Positions 37,427 to 45,172 of a DNA stretch of 64,000 nt are shown here, one piece after another. The notes under the pieces were generated by a model. It was not told the DNA's origin, ran no database searches, and saw only the letters and a program-made list of their open reading frames with translations. The first letter of the stretch is position 1. Every line of letters starts with the position of its first letter. This stretch comes from Streptomyces resistomycificus (GTDB lineage: Bacteria > Actinomycetota > Actinomycetes > Streptomycetales > Streptomycetaceae): NCBI RefSeq assembly GCF_001514265.1, contig NZ_KQ948991.1, positions 97,035-161,034 on the forward strand. The letters are read 5' to 3'. Position numbers and translations under genes: made by a program.

Positions 37427-37985
37427 CCTCCGCGACGAACGGTCCTCGTCCCGAAGCCGCCGTGACGTCGGAGGTCTCGCCCACGATCGCGCATCGCACG
37501 AGTCGAGCTCCCTGGGCCCGCGCCACCCGGCCCGCCCGGGCACAGGCCGCCGTGCCGCCGTCCGCCCAGTGATCCGCCGCCGCGAGTGCCGCGAGGTCAG
37601 CACCTCCGGCCGCGCGATGCCGGACCACCACGGCCTGCCCCATGCCGAGGACGACACCGAACACCACGCACAGCACGGCGATCGCACCCACGCTCCAGAC
37701 GGTGGCTGAGCCACGGTCGGACCGCCAGGCACCGGTTCCGAGCGCGGCCTGGAGCCCTGCGTCGGACGCGGACCCGGCTGCTGCGCTCTGGGTCCCGGCG
37801 GCGGACGCGGACCCGGCTGCTGCGGACTGGGTCCCGGCTACGGACGCGGCATCGGCCCCCGTCCCCCTCGCAGCCCTGGCCCCGCCCCCAGCCCTCGTCC
37901 CGGACCCAGCCCTCGTCCCGGACCCAGCCCTCGTCCCGGACCCAGCCCTCGTCCCGGACCCATCCTCCTGCGAGCGTCCGCTCAT
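37197..37985 (-). CDS. TadE-like helicase/secretion-neighbourhood protein with tandem-repeat N-terminus
   Basis: 262 residues, last gene of the tad operon; ATG at 37985 overlaps the TadE stop as ATGA. The N-terminal ~90 residues are low complexity, with four GSGTRA hexapeptides encoded by an 18-bp tandem repeat (37892-37963) and two AGTQSAAAGSAS units. The conserved core (SDRGSATVWSVGAIAVLCVV) is a pseudopilin-like hydrophobic helix followed by AAGGADLAALAAADHWADGG and a Cys pair, as in Rv3654c-type proteins. After GETSDVTAASGRGP, which closes the conserved part, there are ~80 residues of Pro/Leu/Ser-rich tail. That tail lies antisense over the helicase C-terminus for 230 bp. Function unknown. 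Confidence 0.82.
   Translation of the reverse strand: MSGRSQEDGSGTRAGSGTRAGSGTRAGSGTRAGGGARAARGTGADAASVAGTQSAAAGSASAAGTQSAAAGSASDAGLQAALGTGAWRSDRGSATVWSVGAIAVLCVVFGVVLGMGQAVVVRHRAAGGADLAALAAADHWADGGTAACARAGRVARAQGARLVRCAIVGETSDVTAASGRGPFVAEVRARAGPAGPPVPSTPLGQPASPTPLASPASLTPPAPLGFSVPLAPLTPPKPLVLPTPGTLAEPPLPQPPPPSTAP
37892..37963. repeat. 18-bp tandem repeat, four copies, in frame
   Basis: GCCCTCGTCCCGGACCCA is repeated four times without error, inside the TadE-like gene. It encodes GSGTRA hexapeptides, so gain or loss of copies keeps the frame. Confidence 0.9.
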
Positions 37986-38371
37986 CTCCCCTCCCCCGCC
38001 GATGCCCCCGCCGGTTCCCCCACCGTCTCCTCCACCAGCGCCACCGCCTCCTCCCTCAGCTCGAAGGGCAGGCCGTGCAGGGCCGGTGGTTCGGCCACGA
38101 CCGTCACACGGACCTGGTCCCCCTCCCGGCTGACCGTGATCTTCGCGTCGCGCGGTGCCGTCTGCCGGGTGATCTCGGCGACCGCGTCGGCCGGGTCCTG
38201 ACGGGCCGCCGAGCGAGCACCGGCCCGTGCCGCATCCACGCACTGGATCTGCGCCGCCACCACGAGCAACCCCCACACCAGCGCCATCGCGAAGATCACC
38301 AGCACCGGTAGCACCATGGCGGCTTCCGCCGTGACGAAGCCTCTGTCCTTCGCTCGCTCACATCTGCGCAT
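37982..38371 (-). CDS. TadE-family pseudopilin
   Basis: 129 residues. The start MRRCERAKDRG leads to FVTAEAAMVLPVLVIFAMAL. A Gly followed by a hydrophobic segment with Glu at +5 (G, then FVTAE) fits prepilin peptidase processing. The rest is an outer domain of ~90 residues with VDAARAGARSAARQDP, the hallmark of TadE-like proteins. It overlaps the pilin-like gene by 14 bp and the TadE-like gene by 4 bp. It probably forms a minor subunit of the Flp-like pseudopilus built by the upstream TadA/B/C proteins. Confidence 0.88.
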   Translation of the reverse strand: MRRCERAKDRGFVTAEAAMVLPVLVIFAMALVWGLLVVAAQIQCVDAARAGARSAARQDPADAVAEITRQTAPRDAKITVSREGDQVRVTVVAEPPALHGLPFELREEAVALVEETVGEPAGASAGEGR

Positions 38372-38567
38372 CGAGGGCCTGCTTCACGATGCTCTGAAGC
38401 TCCGCGCTGACCTGACCGCTCGTCACCACTTTGTAGAGAACGACGGCGAACGCCACCGCCGCGACGATCCCCATCGCGTACTCGGAGGTGACCATCCCCG
38501 CGTCCCGCCGCGCCGACCGCGCCTTGCACACCAGAGCACGCGACCGCGCCCGCACCGACTTGTACAT
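38358..38567 (-). CDS. Flp pilin-like small protein (DUF4244)
   Basis: 69 residues from ATG 38567, preceded by GGGGG. A basic leader (YKSVRARSRALVCKARSARRD) ends in AG, followed by MVTSEYAMGIVAAVAFAVVL. Cleavage after Gly would leave Glu at +5, the type IV prepilin rule, and the rest is a single hydrophobic helix with a short polar end. This is the likely major structural subunit of the tad-encoded fibre. An 88-bp gap separates it from tadC and contains a 10-bp palindrome ATCAGCTGAT (38596-38605), so it may have its own promoter, as expected for a major pilin. Confidence 0.85.
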   Translation of the reverse strand: MYKSVRARSRALVCKARSARRDAGMVTSEYAMGIVAAVAFAVVLYKVVTSGQVSAELQSIVKQALDAQM

Positions 38568-38655
38568 CTCAACCCCCGTAGGACCGTTTCGTTGATCAGC
38601 TGATTGCTTGCTTACGTCTCGTTGTCTGCCTGCTCCGCGTCGACCACTGGTCGCT

Positions 38656-39465
38656 TCATCCACCACCCCCTCCCGCTCCGCTCCCCAGCGCCCCACCCGC
38701 CAGACCGAGCACCACGGGCAGCACACCGACCGCGATGAACGCGGGCAGGAAGCACAGCCCCACAGGCGCGCTGACCATGACGGCCGCCTGCCGTGCCCGT
38801 GCCGTCGCCTCGCGCCCCCACTCGGCGCGGGCATCCGCGGCGAGCCGGGCGACGGGTCCGGCTGCCGGCAGCCCGGAGACGCCGGCCCGTTCCAGCAGCC
38901 GCGCCAGGGTGCCTGCGCCCGGAGTCGAGGCGAGTCTTCGCCAGGCCTCACCCGGTTCGCCGCCGAGCCGCACCTCCGCCGCACCCCTCGCCAGCCCCTC
39001 CCCGACCGGCCCGCCCAGCGCCTCGCCCACCGCTTGCGCCGCTACCACCGGGCCCGCGCCCGCCGCGATACAGGCCGCCAAGAGATCGGCAGCGAGCGGC
39101 AGTTGCCGGGCCGCCTCACGGGACCGGTCTTCCGCCTTGAGCGCGGCCGGTGTCTGCCTCAGCCGCCACCGCCACAGCCCGGCCGCACCGGCCAGTCCGA
39201 CCACCGCACCGGCGAACCCACCGACCAGAACCCACCCGGCGCCTGCGACCCCGGCCAACGGCAGCCACTTCCGAGCGAGGTCCCGTGCATCGATGCGCGC
39301 CCGCTCGGACTCCTCAGCCGCCTCACCCACCGCCACCAACAGCTCGGCCAGCCGACGCCTCGCCCTCCTCTCCCGCCGTACCGACTCCACCCAGCACACC
39401 AGCCACCCGAGGATCAGCACGGCCCCCAGGGCCACCCCCAGCCTGTGGACAACTTCCGCGCTCAC
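38656..39465 (-). CDS. TadC-like inner-membrane platform protein (type II secretion F family)
   Basis: About 269 residues from the GTG at 39465, preceded by GGAGG and overlapping the tadB stop as GTGA. Membrane segments lie near residues 7-28 (VALGAVLILGWLVCWV), 70-105 and at the C-terminus (LCFLPAFIAVGVLPVVLGL). Between them is the helical F domain with LPLAADLLAACIAAG and EARRLASTPG-like WRRLASTPGAGTL. TadB and TadC form the membrane platform on which the TadA ATPase acts. The tail is a Gly-rich stretch. A perfect DnaA-box word lies near its start codon, probably by chance. Confidence 0.85.
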   Translation of the reverse strand: MSAEVVHRLGVALGAVLILGWLVCWVESVRRERRARRRLAELLVAVGEAAEESERARIDARDLARKWLPLAGVAGAGWVLVGGFAGAVVGLAGAAGLWRWRLRQTPAALKAEDRSREAARQLPLAADLLAACIAAGAGPVVAAQAVGEALGGPVGEGLARGAAEVRLGGEPGEAWRRLASTPGAGTLARLLERAGVSGLPAAGPVARLAADARAEWGREATARARQAAVMVSAPVGLCFLPAFIAVGVLPVVLGLAGGALGSGAGGGGG

Positions 39466-40610
39466 GCCGCCTCCGCTCCCAGCACGATCCGCATCGCCCA
39501 CCACATCCCCACTCCCTCCAGCAGGCCGCCCACCAGCAGGCACCCCAGCCCCGCCCCGGTGTGCAGCAGCACATGCAACGGGTCGGCCCCGAGGGCAGTA
39601 CCGAGGGCGAGCCCCAAAGCAGGCAGACCGGCGAGCATCACCGCAGTCGAACGGGCGCCGGCCAACTGAGCCCGCAGATCAGCCCGTTGATCGCGCTCGG
39701 CACGCAACGCCGCTTCGAGGCGCTCAAGTCCCGCCGCAAGACCGGCGCCCTGGTCGACGGCCACCCGCCAGCACGCCGCGAGCCCCAGCAACCCCTCGGC
39801 GCCGGGCTGTCGCGCTGCGACAGCGAGCGCTGCCGGGACGTCCCCGCCGAACCGCGCCGCCGCCAACACCGCTGCCTGCGCATCGCCGAGCCCATCGGAG
39901 TCCCGCCCCGGTGTCCGTACACCGGCGAGCCCCCAGGCACCCCACACCGCCGCCTGCGCGCCGCGAAGCCCTCCGGCACCCCGCCCCGCCACAGGCCCAC
40001 CGCGAAACCCCGTGTTCTTCCGTGCCGCAACCCGCGCGCCACCAAGCCCGGCACGGCCCCGCACCACCAACGAGGGCCCAGCGTCGAGCCCGCCGCCACC
40101 CCGCATCACCCCCGCGGCAACACCAAGCTCCCCGAAGCCCCGCGCCACCTCCGGCGCATCACCAAGCCCCCCGGACTCCCGCACCGCCCTCGTCAGCGCC
40201 TCGCCCGGCTGCCGCCCGCCCCGGACCTCCCCGGCCAGCGCCCCGCACAGGGCGATCACCACGTCCCCTCGACGCTCACGCAGGCGCCGCGCCTCTCCCG
40301 CCAGACGAACCCGTCGCAGCAGCGGCACACCCGCTGCCCCCGCGACAGCCGGCAGCACCGAGGAGCCCAGCACCGCCAGCACCAGCCCGACGACCACCGC
40401 CCACCACTCGGCACGCAACCGCCCACGAACCCGCCGCATACTTCCGGCCAGTTGATGCCACGTCGGCGGCCCAGCGCCCACCACTCCGCCACCCGCGAGC
40501 AGCAGCTGCGCCCGCCGAGCGCCGGGGTGCCGCCCGCCCAGCAGCCAAACGGCAGCCCCCAGGCACACCGCGGCCGCCCCCATCGACATCTCACCCATCC
40601 CGTTCACCAC
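39462..40610 (-). CDS. TadB-like platform protein (type II secretion F family) with low-complexity insertion
   Basis: About 382 residues from GTG 40610, which has AAGGAGG nine bases upstream and overlaps the tadA stop. The F-domain halves are seen in RRGDVVIALCGALAGEVRGG and QPGAEGLLGLAACWRVAVDQ. C-terminal membrane spans follow (TAVMLAGLPALGLALG and later). Between the halves, about residues 142-238, is a Gly/Ala/Arg-rich insertion of ~96 residues, bracketed by GGLGDA and DGLGDA and made of drifting ~11-residue units. Typical TadB proteins of this length class lack it. The domain should still fold if the insert loops out, but this is a guess. Confidence 0.85.
   Translation of the reverse strand: MVNGMGEMSMGAAAVCLGAAVWLLGGRHPGARRAQLLLAGGGVVGAGPPTWHQLAGSMRRVRGRLRAEWWAVVVGLVLAVLGSSVLPAVAGAAGVPLLRRVRLAGEARRLRERRGDVVIALCGALAGEVRGGRQPGEALTRAVRESGGLGDAPEVARGFGELGVAAGVMRGGGGLDAGPSLVVRGRAGLGGARVAARKNTGFRGGPVAGRGAGGLRGAQAAVWGAWGLAGVRTPGRDSDGLGDAQAAVLAAARFGGDVPAALAVAARQPGAEGLLGLAACWRVAVDQGAGLAAGLERLEAALRAERDQRADLRAQLAGARSTAVMLAGLPALGLALGTALGADPLHVLLHTGAGLGCLLVGGLLEGVGMWWAMRIVLGAEAA
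39890..40180. repeat. Degenerate ~33-bp tandem repeats inside tadB
   Basis: On the + strand, words like GCATCACCAAGCCCCC, GCAACACCAAGCTCCC, GCGCCACCAAGCCCGG and GCATCGCCGAGCCCAT recur every ~33 bp or multiples. The unit length is divisible by three and codes for GLGDA-like peptides. Confidence 0.6.
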
Positions 40611-42190
40611 CGCACATCCCCTCCTTCTCGGAGCCCGACCCCGCCTCGAACGCCGTCTCCACCGCCTACTCCCATGTCCTCGCCCCGCAGCAGCTCCCGC
40701 AGCCGCTCCCATCCCCGCTCGTACGCGAACGCCTCCGCGCCCCACCGCAGTGCGGGAACGGTCCGCACCAGCCCGGAGGGATCCCGTTCCAGCACATGCA
40801 CCTCGGCGATCCGCCGCCGCCCGGTCCTGTCTCGCACGAGGTGCAGTACGACCGACAGCGCAGCGGCCAACTGACTGTGCAGGGCGGCCCGGTCGAGCCC
40901 TGCCGCCGTACCCAGCGCCTCCAGCCGGGCCGGCACGTCGGCCGCGGCGTTCGCGTGGACGGTCCCGCAGCCACCTTCGTGGCCGGTGTTCAACGCGGCC
41001 AGCAGATGGACCACTTCGGGTCCGCGCACCTCGCCCACCACCAGCCGGTCCGGCCGCATCCGCAGCGCCTGCCGCACCAGATCCTGGAGGGTGACCAGGC
41101 CCGCACCCTCCTGGTTGGCGGGTCTGCTCTCCAGCCGCACGACGTGGGGATGGTCCGGCCTGAGTTCAGCCGAGTCCTCCGCGAGCACGATCCGCTCGTC
41201 CGCCCCCACGAGCCCCAGCAGGGCGCTCAGCAACGTCGTCTTGCCACTGCCCGTGCCGCCGCTGATCAGGAAGGACAGTCGCGCCCGGAGCAGCGCTCGC
41301 AGCACCCGGTCCCCGCCCGGCGGCACCGTGCCCGCGGCCATCAGTTCGCCGAGTGTGAAGGCACGCGGCCGTACGACCCGCAGGGACAGACAGGCGCAGC
41401 CGACGGCGACGGGTGGCAGCACCGCGTGCAAGCGGGTGCCGTCGGGCAACCGGGCGTCGACCCAGGGCCGCGCGTCGTCCAGCCGGCGTCCGGCCACCGC
41501 GGCCAGGCGTTGCGCGAGCCTTCGTACGGCGGCCGCGTCGGGGAAGGAGACGGTGGTCAGCTCCAGGCCGCCACCCCGGTCCACCCAGACCCGGTCGGGG
41601 GCCGACACCAGTACGTCGGTCACCGAGGGGTCGGTGAGCAGCGGTTCGAGCGGACCGCTGCCGACCAGTTCGGAGCGCAACTGCGCGGCCGCGCCGAGGA
41701 CTTCCGCGTCCCCGAGCACCCGTCCCTGCTCCCGCAGTGCCTGCGCCACACACGCGGGAGTCGGTTCGGCCCCGCTCTCGACCAGCCACTGCCGCACCCC
41801 GTCGAGCAGCCCCGGCGTCATGTCCCTGTCCGCCCCGGTCGCCCAGCCGGCCGCCGTGCCACCCGACAACCACGGCGGATCAACCGCCCCCACCGACGCG
41901 GCCCTCACCGACGTGGCCATCACGGCACCGGTCGGCCGCCGCCCGGCGGCCCCGCCACCGGACAACCTCCGCGTGGGCGCCGCCCCACGGGCAGCCGCCC
42001 GGCCCATAACCGACCCACCGGCCGACCACCGCTCGACAGCCCCATCCGTGAACCCCACGTTCATGCCCTCACCCACAACCCCACTCACCGAGCCCACGCT
42101 CGTCCCCCCACCCACAACCCCACTCACCGAGCCCACGCTCGTCCTAGCGAGAGCCCCCTCGCCCTCCTCAACCGCGACGAACGCGCTCAC
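40604..42190 (-). CDS. tadA: TadA/CpaF-type secretion ATPase
   Basis: 528 residues from GTG 42190, which overlaps the ssd stop as GTGA. The first ~120 residues are low complexity and contain a 13-residue duplication (TSVGSVSGVVG twice) encoded by a 35-bp direct repeat. The conserved part starts near MTPGLLDGVRQWL. Walker A is GGTGSGKTTL (~313), the Asp box EDSAELRPDHPH, Walker B DRLVVGEVRG (~383), and the His box GTVHAN. It is the hexameric motor of the tad secretion system. A shorter form starting at the ATG at 41822 is possible, since the conserved domain begins there. Confidence 0.92.
   Translation of the reverse strand: MSAFVAVEEGEGALARTSVGSVSGVVGGGTSVGSVSGVVGEGMNVGFTDGAVERWSAGGSVMGRAAARGAAPTRRLSGGGAAGRRPTGAVMATSVRAASVGAVDPPWLSGGTAAGWATGADRDMTPGLLDGVRQWLVESGAEPTPACVAQALREQGRVLGDAEVLGAAAQLRSELVGSGPLEPLLTDPSVTDVLVSAPDRVWVDRGGGLELTTVSFPDAAAVRRLAQRLAAVAGRRLDDARPWVDARLPDGTRLHAVLPPVAVGCACLSLRVVRPRAFTLGELMAAGTVPPGGDRVLRALLRARLSFLISGGTGSGKTTLLSALLGLVGADERIVLAEDSAELRPDHPHVVRLESRPANQEGAGLVTLQDLVRQALRMRPDRLVVGEVRGPEVVHLLAALNTGHEGGCGTVHANAAADVPARLEALGTAAGLDRAALHSQLAAALSVVLHLVRDRTGRRRIAEVHVLERDPSGLVRTVPALRWGAEAFAYERGWERLRELLRGEDMGVGGGDGVRGGVGLREGGDVRW
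42071..42144. repeat. 35-bp direct repeat at the start of tadA
   Basis: ACCCACAACCCCACTCACCG and the following 15 bases occur identically at 42071-42105 and 42110-42144, 39 bp apart. It is in frame and encodes the repeated TSVGSVSGVVG peptide. Confidence 0.85.
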
Positions 42191-43299
42191 GCCGCCCCCG
42201 CCTCCATCAACGCCCGCTCCCAGAACTCCCTGCAGAACCGAGCCAGCGGACCCCGCACGGTCGCTCCGGGAGGCGCCGGGCTCCCGTGCGGGCGGAGCAG
42301 CGCCGACTCGACGGGCACCTCGCCCGCCAGGGGCAGGCCGAGCAGGCGGGCCACCTCGCGGTCGTCGAGGCCCGGTGTGTACGGGCCGCGAACCGCGACC
42401 CTGAGGTCACGCAGGACCATGCCGACGGCAGAGGCCACCCGGCCCGCCGCGGCCACGGCGCGCAGCTCCGCGGGGACCACGAGAAGCCCCATGTCGAGCT
42501 GGGCGAGGACCTCCGCGACCCCGTCGTCGATGCGACGGGGCAGGTCCACGACGACGGTGCCTCCCCGGCGCCGGGCCGCGGCGAGCACTGCCCGTACGGC
42601 CTGGGGCGGGACGGCGACGCAGTCACCGCGGTCCCAGCTCAGCACCCGCAGCGAGTGCAGCCGCGGCAGCGACTCCTCGAGGGCTCCGCCACCCACCCGC
42701 CCCCGTGAGGCGGCGAAGGCAGGCCAGCGCAGGCCTTCGGCCGTCTCGCCGCCGAGAAGGACGTCGAGTCCGCCGCCCAGCGGATCGGCGTCCACGAGGA
42801 GCGTGCGCAGCCCTTCTCGCGCGGAGGTGACGGCGAGCGCACAGGCGAGGGTCGACGCTCCTGCCCCGCCCCTTCCGCCGATGACGCCGACGGTGAGGGC
42901 GGGCCGGCCGACGCCCTCGGCGACGTCGGCGATGCGGTCGACCAGCCACTGCTCGCCGTCGGGCAGCATCAGGACGTGGTCGGCGCCGATCTCGACGGCT
43001 CGCTGCCAGACACCGGAGTCGTCCTGGTTGCGGCCGACCAGCACCACCCCGCGCCTGCGGGCGGCCCCGCGCACCCGCCGCGCGGCGTCGTCGCCCACCA
43101 GCACGAGCGGTGCGGCCTCCCACCTGCCTCTGCCTTCCGGCACCGCGTGGTGGACCTCGGGTGTGGCGCCTGCGGCCGCGCACAGGCGCAGCAGGTCGTC
43201 GAGCAGTTCGGCGTCTTCCGTGACGATCAACGGCCGGCCCTGCCGCCCTCCGGCGGCGGGCGGCGGATCGTGTGTGACGGCTGCGGCCACGGTGTCCAT
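42187..43299 (-). CDS. ssd: Septum site-determining/CpaE-like MinD-family protein
   Basis: 370 residues. An N-terminal receiver-like domain (~20-125, RPLIVTEDAELLDDLLRLC) precedes a MinD/ParA-type ATPase whose P-loop is GGRGGAGASTLA near residue 146. Ala-Ser-Thr replaces Lys-Thr, and the Lys of the deviant Walker motif is absent, as in CpaE/Ssd proteins. The switch region is VDADPLGGGLDVLLG. The M. tuberculosis homologue Rv3660c was described as Ssd, influencing septum formation; CpaE localises pili in Caulobacter. It heads the seven-gene tad operon and probably positions the TadA machine at the membrane. Confidence 0.88.
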   Translation of the reverse strand: MDTVAAAVTHDPPPAAGGRQGRPLIVTEDAELLDDLLRLCAAAGATPEVHHAVPEGRGRWEAAPLVLVGDDAARRVRGAARRRGVVLVGRNQDDSGVWQRAVEIGADHVLMLPDGEQWLVDRIADVAEGVGRPALTVGVIGGRGGAGASTLACALAVTSAREGLRTLLVDADPLGGGLDVLLGGETAEGLRWPAFAASRGRVGGGALEESLPRLHSLRVLSWDRGDCVAVPPQAVRAVLAAARRRGGTVVVDLPRRIDDGVAEVLAQLDMGLLVVPAELRAVAAAGRVASAVGMVLRDLRVAVRGPYTPGLDDREVARLLGLPLAGEVPVESALLRPHGSPAPPGATVRGPLARFCREFWERALMEAGAA

Positions 43300-43573
43300 C
43301 CCCCTTCACTGCATCGCACGGGGCCCTGGAGACCCCGCGATGCACCTCTCTCACAGGGCCCTGCGGCCCCGCGTTCGACCCCACTCGCGCGGCCCCGACG
43401 GCCCCGCGATTCCCAGACGCATGAAGAGCCGGCAACCGGCCTCCATATGAGCGGCCGATACGAACCGGCCAAACCCGCCCGACTAACCGGAACCAGACAT
43501 GAACTCCGGAGCGAGCCGGGCGTGTGGGAATCACGGTGCAGCGATCCCGGAAATCTTGTGGATCTTGGTCGAT
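43300..43573. other. Leader of the tad operon; no gene seen
   Basis: About 270 bp upstream of ssd with a few CCCCGCGATTCC/CCCCGCGATGC repeats. Frames over it lack family resemblance. The tad promoter should lie here or beside the 6C RNA. Confidence 0.4.
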
Positions 43574-43576
43574 AAC

Positions 43577-43585
43577 TGTGGACAA
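43577..43585 (-). promoter_or_regulatory. Perfect DnaA-box word
   Basis: TTGTCCACA on the minus strand, in the intergenic region upstream of ssd. A second exact copy is at 39444-39452 inside tadC. Single boxes rarely matter and no cluster is seen. Confidence 0.3.
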
Positions 43586-43751
43586 CTCGATGGCTGTGAA
43601 TATCGCCGTCACCCATACCGGTGACCCCTGTACCACCCCCTGTGCGACTTCCACAGAGCAGCGCAGCGACTACACACAGTGACGGATCATGGGCAGGCGG
43701 AAGAGGCGGCCGCAGCCGCCTCGCCACGGCTCCGAGGCCGTGCACAGAAGG

Positions 43752-43840
43752 AGAGAAACCCACCCGGACATGCGACGACCCCCGCCGGGGGGGAGAGCGG
43801 GGGTCGTCTTCACGGCCGACTCGGGGGGGGAGGAGTCGGA
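43752..43840 (-). ncRNA. 6C-type small RNA
   Basis: On the minus strand two stem-loops stand side by side. The first is CCGACTC (43833-43839) with GAGTCGG (43816-43822) around a loop CTCCCCCCCC. The second is a perfect 12-bp stem GACGACCCCCGC/GCGGGGGTCGTC (43797-43808 and 43774-43785) around TCTCCCCCCCG. Two hairpins with at least six C in each loop define the actinobacterial 6C RNA. The location between ssd and the HAD phosphatase matches the 6C homologue B11 of M. tuberculosis, between Rv3660c and Rv3661. GCTAAC (43845-43850) is a possible -10 box. The 3' end is set by the pyrimidine-rich TTTCTCTCC stretch and is approximate. In mycobacteria this RNA pairs with G-rich mRNA through its loops. 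Confidence 0.85.
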
Positions 43841-43942
43841 CCGCGTTAGCACGGTCGCGAACGATCCGTGACTTCCATGGTGTACCCGAGAGCCCTCTCA
43901 GGCAAACCCACGCGCCCACCTTACGCCGAATGGGCTGCCCCT

Positions 43943-44776
43943 ATGCTCATGGTTGTGGAAAACCACTCCTTGCCCCGCACAGCGGCCTTCTTTGACCTGG
44001 ACAAGACGGTCATTGCGAAGTCGAGCACGCTCACCTTCAGCAAGTCGTTCTACCAAGGCGGACTGATCAACCGCAGGGCCGCCTTGCGTACCGCATATGC
44101 CCAGTTCGTCTTCCTCGTCGGTGGTATGGACCACGACCAGATGGAGCGCACCCGCGAGTACCTGTCCGCACTCGTGCGGGGCTGGAACGTCCAGCAGGTC
44201 AAGGAGATCGTCGCCGAGACGCTCCACGAGCTCATCGACCCGCTCATCTACGACGAGGCCGCCTCCCTCATCGAGGAGCACCACACCGCCGGCCGCGACG
44301 TCGTCATCGTGTCCACGTCGGGCGCCGAGGTGGTCGAACCCATCGGCGAGATGCTCGGCGCCGACCGGGTGGTGGCGACCCGCATGGTCGTGGGTGACGA
44401 CGGCTGCTTCACCGGAGAGGTGGAGTACTACGCGTACGGCCCGACGAAGGCCGAAGCCATCAAGGAACTTGCCGAGTCCGAGGGCTATGACCTCTCGCGC
44501 TGTTACGCCTACAGCGACTCGGCGACGGACCTGCCGATGCTGGAGTGCGTGGGCGAGCCCCATGCCGTGAATCCCGACCGCGCGCTGCGGCGCGAGGCAC
44601 TCGCGCGCGGGTGGCCGATTCTCGATTTCCACCGGCCGGTCCGGCTCAAGCAGCGGCTCCCCGCCTTCTCCGTGCCGCCCCGTCCGGCACTCGTCGCGGT
44701 CGCCGCGATAGGCGCCGCGGCCGCCACCGCGGGACTCGTCTGGTACGCGAGCCGACGCCGCGCCACAGCGGTCTGA
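43943..44776 (+). CDS. HAD-IB family phosphatase (SerB-like) with C-terminal membrane anchor
   Basis: About 277 residues from ATG 43943; upstream in-frame ATG codons (43868) reach into the 6C RNA region and are less likely. Motif I is FFDLDKTVI, motif II VIVSTSGAE, and motif III plus IV YAYSDSATDLPML, so the phosphatase is complete. The C-terminal ~35 residues hold a single hydrophobic span (VAVAAIGAAAATAGLVWYA) followed by Arg residues, so the enzyme is probably tail-anchored. M. tuberculosis Rv3661 occupies the same place. Phosphoserine or a phospholipid intermediate may be the substrate; this is not known. Confidence 0.88.
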   Translation: MLMVVENHSLPRTAAFFDLDKTVIAKSSTLTFSKSFYQGGLINRRAALRTAYAQFVFLVGGMDHDQMERTREYLSALVRGWNVQQVKEIVAETLHELIDPLIYDEAASLIEEHHTAGRDVVIVSTSGAEVVEPIGEMLGADRVVATRMVVGDDGCFTGEVEYYAYGPTKAEAIKELAESEGYDLSRCYAYSDSATDLPMLECVGEPHAVNPDRALRREALARGWPILDFHRPVRLKQRLPAFSVPPRPALVAVAAIGAAAATAGLVWYASRRRATAV

Positions 44777-45172
44777 CCTGCCCGCTCGCCGGCCTGGAGA
44801 GGACGTTCGCCATACCGGTGACCGTTTGCTGTTTGTTCGGGCAGCAAAGTAAAGAAGCGCAGTCGGGGCTTCCGCTTGTTCCGGTCCAGGAGTACAAAGG
44901 GGTTAACGGCCCGCGAGACCAAGGACATCCGAGAGGATCACCTTAAGAACGCAAATTGGCCCCACGGACCGCGCATGAACACCAGGCACCCACGCGACGT
45001 CGACCCGTCGATTACGGGCCAGCCGCACCAGGGACGGGCAAAGTTCCCGACCTGATGGGCAATATTCGAGGACGCTTGGTAACCAGGTGAACATGCCAGC
45101 GGCGGTACGAACTCTCGTACCGCCGCAACCCTGTTCCGGAGGTTCTGGAAGGTTCGGAGGTACCGGAGTCCC
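44777..45172. other. Convergent intergenic region with a 12-bp perfect hairpin
   Basis: Between two converging genes. GCGGCGGTACGA (45099-45110) pairs exactly with TCGTACCGCCGC (45115-45126) around ACTC, a likely two-way terminator without a T-tract. The left part has a run of AT-richer DNA around 44880-44960 (TACAAAGGGGTTAACGG). I see no convincing gene. Confidence 0.55.

Noticed and set aside
38735..43450. 1571-codon + strand frame over the tad operon
   Set aside because: It is the antisense shadow of six overlapping tad genes; composition is Pro/Arg/Ala low complexity.
39444..43585. Two perfect DnaA-box words considered as a replication or titration site
   Set aside because: They are 4.1 kb apart, one inside tadC, with no cluster or AT-rich unwinding region.
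44903..45094. 63-codon minus frame between the HAD and Fic-like genes
   Set aside because: It overlaps hairpin-bearing convergent intergenic DNA, has mixed third-position usage and no recognisable family; not enough to call a gene.
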